From an uncultured Erysipelotrichaceae bacterium (GTDB taxonomy: Bacteria; Bacillota_I; Bacilli_A; RF39; UBA660): a stretch of 38,508 bases of DNA. Shown piece by piece: positions 34,141-38,508 of this stretch. The notes under the pieces were generated by a model, which saw only the letters and a program-made list of their open reading frames with translations, made no database searches and was not told the origin of the DNA. The number at the start of each line of letters is the position of its first letter. Within the stretch, counting starts at the first letter, position 1. The translations under genes were made by a program, and so were the position numbers. The DNA lies in assembly GCA_902801825.1 (NCBI GenBank), contig CADCJS010000008.1, positions 1 to 38,508 on the forward strand, in the 5' to 3' direction.

Positions 34141-34842
34141 TATAATATTTTTAGCATTGTTACTAAGTATATCATTTAAATAATCATCTGAAACATATTT
34201 ACTTATCTTTTTAATAGACTTTTTAATAAAAGAATAGTCTTTTACATCTTTATGTATATCTGTACCTAAAAAGGTAACTTTTTTATCCTTTAAAAGTCTT
34301 TTAAATAACTTCTTAGAATTATTTCCATACTTATTAATAATACTATTTATATTACATTGAAATAATACCCCTAACTCTTCTAATTCTAATATTTTATTAT
34401 AATCTTCTTGAAAACTAGTATATCTTTCAGGATGCGCAAGTACTATCTTACAACCTTCATTTATTAATGATGTAAAAATATCAATATAATCATTATATAT
34501 ACCATTTAAAGGTAATTCTACTAAAACATATTCAGTATTATTTAATGTAGATATTTTATTTTCTTTAATTAAATCAAAAATATTATTATCTATATATATT
34601 TCATTACCTAAATATATATTAATATCTATATTATTCTTTTTTAATTCTTTTCTTAATCCTTTAAATATTTTAACATTATCAGATTTTAAAGAATTATATT
34701 TAGTTTCATTAATATAATGAGGAGTTAAAATAATATCTGTTATTCCATTTTTACTATAATTATCAAGAATATTAATAGATTCTTCTAAACTTTTAGATCC
34801 ATCATCAACATTATATATTAAATGAGAATGAATATCTATCAT
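34135..34842 (-). CDS. CpsB/YwqE-type PHP protein-tyrosine phosphatase
   Basis: A 235-residue metal-dependent phosphatase of the PHP family. The motifs are MIDIHSHLIYNVDDGSKS (metal-binding His residues and the DG motif), ILTPHY, AHPERY and FLGTDIH. Such enzymes remove phosphate from the tyrosine cluster of the partner BY-kinase, and so control polysaccharide polymerisation. The start overlaps the stop of the kinase gene by one base, supporting that pairing. It is the last gene of a three-gene minus-strand operon. Confidence 0.92.
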   Translation of the reverse strand: MIDIHSHLIYNVDDGSKSLEESINILDNYSKNGITDIILTPHYINETKYNSLKSDNVKIFKGLRKELKKNNIDINIYLGNEIYIDNNIFDLIKENKISTLNNTEYVLVELPLNGIYNDYIDIFTSLINEGCKIVLAHPERYTSFQEDYNKILELEELGVLFQCNINSIINKYGNNSKKLFKRLLKDKKVTFLGTDIHKDVKDYSFIKKSIKKISKYVSDDYLNDILSNNAKNIIK

Positions 34843-36209
34843 TATTTTTTATCTCCGTAATAGTAATAATATTTACCATAATATCCCTTATTTGAATTAA
34901 TATTATTTACTATAATTCCTGCGATAGAAGCATTTGCCTTTTTAAATGTATTTATAGTATTCATTAATTCAGTTTTAGGACAATATTTATTAGATGTGAT
35001 GATTGCTACTTTATCTACTAATGAAGACATAATAACTGAATCAGTTAAACCAGAACAAGGTACTCCGTCAAATATAATTTTATCAAAGTGTTTTTTTAAT
35101 TCTTTTATTAATTCTTTATTCTTAGTTGAATTTAATAATTCACTAGGATTAGGAGGAATTGTACCCCTTGTAATAACACTTAAATTAGGTATATTTGTTT
35201 TTTTAATATATTCTTTATAATTTTCTATTTTATCTACTAATAAATTAGAATATCCATTAGTATTATTTAATCTAAAAATTTTATGTAATCTACCTTTTCT
35301 CATATCACAATCAATTAATAATACTCTTTTATTAGCTTGAGCAAAACTAATCGCTAAATTACTACTAATAAAACTCTTTCCTTCTGATGGAATAGAACTT
35401 GTTATTAATAAAGTTCTTAAAGTTTTATCAATAGATGAAAATTGTAAATTAGTTCTTAAATTTTTAATACTTTCACTAACAACTGATTTTGGATATTTAT
35501 TAACTATTAATTCTGTTTTAATTTTTCTTTTCTTATTATCATTTATTCTACTTTTAAATATAGTAGAAACAACTGGTAAACCTATTTCTTCTTCAAATGA
35601 TTCATTATACTTAACTCTATCATCAAAATAGAATATTATAAATAATACTAAAGAAGAAGAAGCTATTCCAAATAATATAGCAATTGCTAAATCTCTTATT
35701 AAAGTATTATTACTAACTTCATTACTTATTTCTGCACTATCTACTACACTAACATTTTCCATTTGATAAATATCATTAACTTCTTTTATAAAATATTTAG
35801 AAACTGAATTAGTTATTAAATATGCATCTTTACTATTAGTATCAGTTACTTTTATTTTAATAATTTCAGTATCATTTACAGAATTAACTTCTATTTTATT
35901 AGATAATTCTTTAATACTATATTTGATATCTAATTCTTTCATAACTTGATTTAATACTTTTTTACTTTTTACTATTTCTGAATAAGTATTAATTAAGCTT
36001 TGATTTATTTGAATATCACTTTGTGTTAAACCTTTAGTATCTGTATTAGATTTAACTAGTGCAATTGTTGTATAAGTACTATATGTTTTAACTTTTATAA
36101 ATTTATCATAAACAAATGTTATTGATAAAAGCGATAATACAACGATTAATATTATTAACCATTTTTCTTTTATATAATCAAATAATTCCTTTAAATTAAT
36201 TTCTTCCAT
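34842..36209 (-). CDS. Wzz-like modulator fused to BY-family tyrosine kinase
   Basis: A 455-residue protein. Membrane helices at about 17-37 and 173-194 flank a Wzz-type external domain. The cytoplasmic kinase follows, with Walker A SSIPSEGKSF (271-280), Walker A' VLLIDCDMRKG (296-306) and a Walker B equivalent KIIFDGVP (377-384). The tail GYYGKYYYYYG (442-452) is the autophosphorylation cluster, with seven tyrosines. These kinases set chain length and export of capsule or exopolysaccharide. In most Firmicutes the membrane modulator and kinase are separate proteins (CpsC and CpsD); here they are one chain, as in proteobacterial Wzc, but without its large external domain. It lies 11 bases after the LCP gene. 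Confidence 0.92.
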   Translation of the reverse strand: MEEINLKELFDYIKEKWLIILIVVLSLLSITFVYDKFIKVKTYSTYTTIALVKSNTDTKGLTQSDIQINQSLINTYSEIVKSKKVLNQVMKELDIKYSIKELSNKIEVNSVNDTEIIKIKVTDTNSKDAYLITNSVSKYFIKEVNDIYQMENVSVVDSAEISNEVSNNTLIRDLAIAILFGIASSSLVLFIIFYFDDRVKYNESFEEEIGLPVVSTIFKSRINDNKKRKIKTELIVNKYPKSVVSESIKNLRTNLQFSSIDKTLRTLLITSSIPSEGKSFISSNLAISFAQANKRVLLIDCDMRKGRLHKIFRLNNTNGYSNLLVDKIENYKEYIKKTNIPNLSVITRGTIPPNPSELLNSTKNKELIKELKKHFDKIIFDGVPCSGLTDSVIMSSLVDKVAIITSNKYCPKTELMNTINTFKKANASIAGIIVNNINSNKGYYGKYYYYYGDKK

Positions 36210-36220
36210 TTATATTCCCC

Positions 36221-37648
36221 CTATTTATTTAAATATTCATTAATTTTAGTTTTTGCTGTTTCTATAGTAGACTCATCAGGTAGCATAACATATAATTTAA
36301 TATTACCCATACTATATGTACTTTCCATAGAACCAGTTCCATCTAAACTAATAGATTCCACTTTCCATTCTTTTAATTCACTTAATTGATATTTAGCTAG
36401 TGATGTTATTTCATCATATGTTAAATCAGTTACAAATGAACCATCAATTGCTTCTAATATATCTTTATACTTAACTAAATATTTTGGATTATGACTTAAT
36501 TTATCAACTATTGCAGTTATTACTGCTTGTTGATTTTGTCCTCTATGTCTATCTCCAGTTGTATAAATGTGTCTTTCTCTAGCAAAAGCTAATGCACATT
36601 GACCATTTAAATGATTCATACCTACTACATAACTACATGCAGTACGATTTAAACCAGTATTTTTAAATTCAGTATCAGAATAAACATCTATTCCATCAAT
36701 TACATCTACTACATTAATAACTGTATTAAAACTTACTTTTGTATAGTAGTTAATATCTATATCAAGTAAATCTTCTATTGTAGTTATACTCTTTTCTATA
36801 CCATATACACCAGCATGTGTTAACTTATCTTTAGTTCCAGTCGTACCATGTAGTTGTACATAATAATCTCTTGGTATTGATATTAGTAATATCTTATTTT
36901 CTTTTGGATTTACTACTGCTACAATATTTACATCACTTCTAGCAGTTGTTTCAACACCAGTTCTTGAATCACTACCACTAATGTATATAATAAATGGATC
37001 TTTATTGATATCTACTTTTTTAACAATATCTTTTGTTTTAACATTTATACTAAATGTATAAATAACTTTTGATTCATTATAAAAATTAATATGATTATCT
37101 TCTATTATATCTAAATATGCTTCATCTATAACAATCGCATCAACTTCATTATTATAAATTCCTGCGATTAAAGAACCAATATCTTCATATTTATTATCTT
37201 TAAAATCAATTTTTTTATCTAACTTTTTAGTAGTTTTATCATAATTAATATTTGTACTTAAGAAACCAATTTTCTTATCATTTAAATCAGATATTTCTTT
37301 GTAGTTACTATTTAATACAATTACTGAATATGTTTGTTTCTCATATTTGATTTTAGTAACATTATCAATAAACTTAATTGTATTTTGTGTATATTTAATA
37401 CCAACAATATTAATTATACTTAATAATATAATTATTATAATAATAATCTTTTTAGCGATACTTCTTTTACTTTTAATTAATCTATAATTTAAAATAAAAC
37501 ATATACCTACTAAAAACACACTTAATAATGTAAAATAACTATTTTTTAATACATTTAATCTAAATATACTTATAAGTATAAATAATGTACTTAAAGAATA
37601 AAAAAACATTAATAAGTATTTAACTAATTTAAGTATTTTATTTTTCAT
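36221..37648 (-). CDS. LytR-CpsA-Psr family glycopolymer transferase
   Basis: A 475-residue LCP enzyme that attaches wall glycopolymers or capsule to peptidoglycan. About three membrane helices occupy residues 10-90. A domain at about 100-205 (KKIGFLSTNINYD, GSLIAGIYNNEVDAIVIDEAYL) resembles a periplasmic solute-binding fold. The LCP domain runs from about 215 (IIYISGSDSR, ARSDVNIVAVVNPK, LLISIPRDYYVQL, CALAFARERH, GDRHRGQNQQ), with the conserved Arg and Asp residues that bind the prenyl phosphate. AGGGGGG lies 5 bases before the ATG. It heads the operon with the kinase and phosphatase genes, which supports capsule attachment. Confidence 0.9.
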   Translation of the reverse strand: MKNKILKLVKYLLMFFYSLSTLFILISIFRLNVLKNSYFTLLSVFLVGICFILNYRLIKSKRSIAKKIIIIIIILLSIINIVGIKYTQNTIKFIDNVTKIKYEKQTYSVIVLNSNYKEISDLNDKKIGFLSTNINYDKTTKKLDKKIDFKDNKYEDIGSLIAGIYNNEVDAIVIDEAYLDIIEDNHINFYNESKVIYTFSINVKTKDIVKKVDINKDPFIIYISGSDSRTGVETTARSDVNIVAVVNPKENKILLISIPRDYYVQLHGTTGTKDKLTHAGVYGIEKSITTIEDLLDIDINYYTKVSFNTVINVVDVIDGIDVYSDTEFKNTGLNRTACSYVVGMNHLNGQCALAFARERHIYTTGDRHRGQNQQAVITAIVDKLSHNPKYLVKYKDILEAIDGSFVTDLTYDEITSLAKYQLSELKEWKVESISLDGTGSMESTYSMGNIKLYVMLPDESTIETAKTKINEYLNK

Positions 37649-37680
37649 AAAACCCCCCTAAACTCACAAAATCTTTACCT

Positions 37681-37708
37681 ATTATACACATTTTTTAAAA
37701 AAATGCAA
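37681..37708 (-). promoter_or_regulatory. Promoter of the LCP-kinase-phosphatase operon
   Basis: On the minus strand TTGCAT (37708-37703), 16 bases of T then A tracts, TATAAT (37686-37681), 32 bases before the start codon. Confidence 0.6.
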
Positions 37709-37727
37709 ATTTACATAAAAAATCCAT

Positions 37728-37767
37728 TAAAAAAAGAAAAAATATTATTTATTTTTAATATTTTTTC
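37728..37767 (-). terminator. Intrinsic terminator after vanZ-like gene
   Basis: The 12-base stem GAAAAAATATTA / TAATATTTTTTC has an 8-base loop and is followed on the minus strand by T residues. It overlaps the stop codon. Confidence 0.65.
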
Positions 37768-38167
37768 TTATTATATTTAATATATTAATTCCAAAGAAAG
37801 AACCTATAGTATCAATAAATATATCAAATAATTCACAACTTCTACCAACTATAAATATTTGATGTATTTCATCAGATATAGAATATAATAAACATATTAT
37901 TAAAGCATATAATAATTCTTTTTCATTATAACAATTAAAAACTAATATTCCTAAAACAAAATAAAGAAAAAAATGAGCACATTTTCTAACTGGTTTTGTT
38001 AACTTCTCTACTGTTTCTTTACTATCATCTTTTATAACTTTTGATATTGTATTTTTAATAAAACCATCACTTAACTTACTAGATTTAGGTGCTGGATCAT
38101 TAGAAAAACAAAATATTATTATCATCCAGATAATAACTAATAATATCTTAATTATCTTCTTTTTCAT
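37745..38167 (-). CDS. VanZ-like family membrane protein
   Basis: A 140-residue VanZ-type protein. After a first helix (5-22, ending FCFSNDPAP) come the family motifs RKCAHFFLYFVLGILVF and YSISDEIHQIFIVGRSCE with DIFIDTIGSFFG. About four membrane helices are expected. VanZ itself gives teicoplanin resistance by an unknown route, while most family members have no known role. The ATG at 38165-38167 overlaps the end of a small upstream gene by 20 bases. Confidence 0.9.
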   Translation of the reverse strand: MKKKIIKILLVIIWMIIIFCFSNDPAPKSSKLSDGFIKNTISKVIKDDSKETVEKLTKPVRKCAHFFLYFVLGILVFNCYNEKELLYALIICLLYSISDEIHQIFIVGRSCELFDIFIDTIGSFFGINILNIIRKNIKNK

Positions 38168-38267
38168 ATTCTTCTCTTGAAACTACACTAGATAATCTAA
38201 ATGTACAATATACAAAAGTTAATATAAATAATATAAATGCTTCAATTAATAATAATCCTATGTTCAT
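38148..38267 (-). CDS. 39-residue single-helix membrane protein
   Basis: A very short minus-strand gene from ATG at 38267 to TAA at 38148-38150. GAAGAGG lies 6 bases upstream of the ATG. It has one membrane helix (about 4-22, GLLLIEAFILFILTFVY) and a charged tail with SREEYEKED. It overlaps the vanZ start by 20 bases, and a TTGACA box lies upstream, so it is the first gene of a two-gene operon. No family is recognised. Confidence 0.65.
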   Translation of the reverse strand: MNIGLLLIEAFILFILTFVYCTFRLSSVVSREEYEKEDN

Positions 38268-38291
38268 ATATACCTCTTCTATTATATATTT

Positions 38292-38320
38292 ATATTACTA
38301 TATTACGAAAATTATGTCAA
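38292..38320 (-). promoter_or_regulatory. Candidate promoter of the small membrane gene and vanZ
   Basis: On the minus strand TTGACA (38320-38315) is perfect. TAATAT at 17-base spacing (38297-38292) is a moderate -10. Confidence 0.5.
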
Positions 38321-38323
38321 AGA

Positions 38324-38508
38324 TTATGTTAAAAAATTCATAATTAAATCTATTAATATTTGTTTTTCTTTAGGATTAGACTCCGCAATTAAAAGAGTTA
38401 ATGCAACTAATGTATTATTATCAATTACTCTTCTTTCTTCTTTAAATAAGATATTATAATACTCTAAAAAGTATATAAATAAAGTCGCAGCAATTCTCTT
38501 ATTACCAT
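38324..38508 (-). CDS. Fic/RhuM-family protein, C-terminal fragment (runs off window)
   Basis: An open minus-strand frame enters from the right edge and stops at 38324-38326. The visible 60 residues begin GNKRIAATLFIYFLEYY, preceded by the last two bases (AT) of a codon compatible with Asp, so the motif is probably DGNKR of a Fic/DOC domain. The tail NTLVALTLLIAESNPKEKQ and LIDLIMNFL is like the end of RhuM-type virulence proteins that carry a Fic domain. Fic enzymes modify target proteins with nucleotide phosphates. The first Fic histidine lies outside the window, so activity cannot be judged. Confidence 0.7.
   Translation of the reverse strand, partial: GNKRIAATLFIYFLEYYNILFKEERRVIDNNTLVALTLLIAESNPKEKQILIDLIMNFLT

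Noticed and set aside
1-38508. Mycoplasma-type code (TGA as Trp), suggested by the composition
   Set aside because: Trp is encoded by TGG throughout, and TGA ends several conserved genes, including ireB and trhP2, at their expected lengths.
1-38508. CRISPR arrays, tRNA or rRNA genes, insertion sequences, prophage genes
   Set aside because: No spaced direct repeats, cloverleaf sequences, rRNA-like stretches, transposase or phage frames were found; the adhesin repeats are diverged at the DNA level.

Overview
The window is a very AT-rich (by eye roughly a quarter G+C or less), gene-dense bacterial segment. The gene content is that of a low-GC Firmicute. It shares Mollicutes-like composition with Erysipelotrichales/RF39-type gut Bacilli, but it uses TGA as a stop (for example the ends of the IreB and TrhP2 genes) and TGG for tryptophan, so the genetic code is standard. 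Several sporulation genes (spoVID, ysxE/cotS-like, a SPOR-domain gene where spoIIB would be, spoIVFA, spoIVFB, spoIIM) indicate a spore former or recent descendant of one. The taxonomic placement is inference.

Layout. (1) 30-6768: a cell-surface locus. It holds a Cys-rich SpaA/Cna_B-repeat adhesin whose reading frame is broken in the middle of a repeat, two small membrane-anchored extracytoplasmic proteins (one with ChW-like repeats), and a secreted NlpC/P60-type hydrolase with a Big-2-like domain. (2) 6826-10962: ireB-ruvX-DUF1292-trmR-trhP1-trhP2-greA. This is the Bacillus yrzL-yrrK-yrzB-yrrM-yrrN-yrrO-greA block without mltG and udk, and it encodes mo5U34 tRNA wobble modification. (3) 10975-14651: tig and lon. 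(4) 14696-17416: spoVID-ysxE, then a small antisense membrane gene, a FxLYD-like lipid-anchored or membrane protein and a thermonuclease. (5) 17471-24545: a helical-repeat/Trx-like membrane protein, a valine T-box, valS and a giant zinc-ribbon polytopic protein. (6) 24621-32064: proS, a SPOR/SpoIIB-like gene, radC, mreC, mreD, spoIVFA, spoIVFB, spoIIM and mnmA. (7) 32153-38508: a HTH regulator, then a minus-strand cluster of an unknown protein, an HD hydrolase, CpsB-type phosphatase, a fused Wzz/BY-kinase, an LCP transferase, VanZ, a 39-residue membrane protein and the tail of a Fic/RhuM protein.

Regions 3-6 read as a collapsed version of the B. subtilis tig-lon-hem-spoVID-ysxE-valS-folC-comC-spoIIB-maf-radC-mreBCD-minCD-spoIVFAB segment. 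The gene order is kept, while hem, folC, comC, maf, mreB and minCD are absent from this locus. Three short genes missing from a simple long-ORF scan were found by reading: a 58-residue Gly/Tyr-rich coat-like protein antisense to the end of spoIVFB, with a sigma-K-like promoter and its own terminator; a 39-residue membrane protein upstream of vanZ; and the 3' end of a Fic-family gene at the right edge. Many promoters carry an extended -10 (TGnTATAAT). No rRNA, tRNA, CRISPR array, insertion sequence or prophage was seen.
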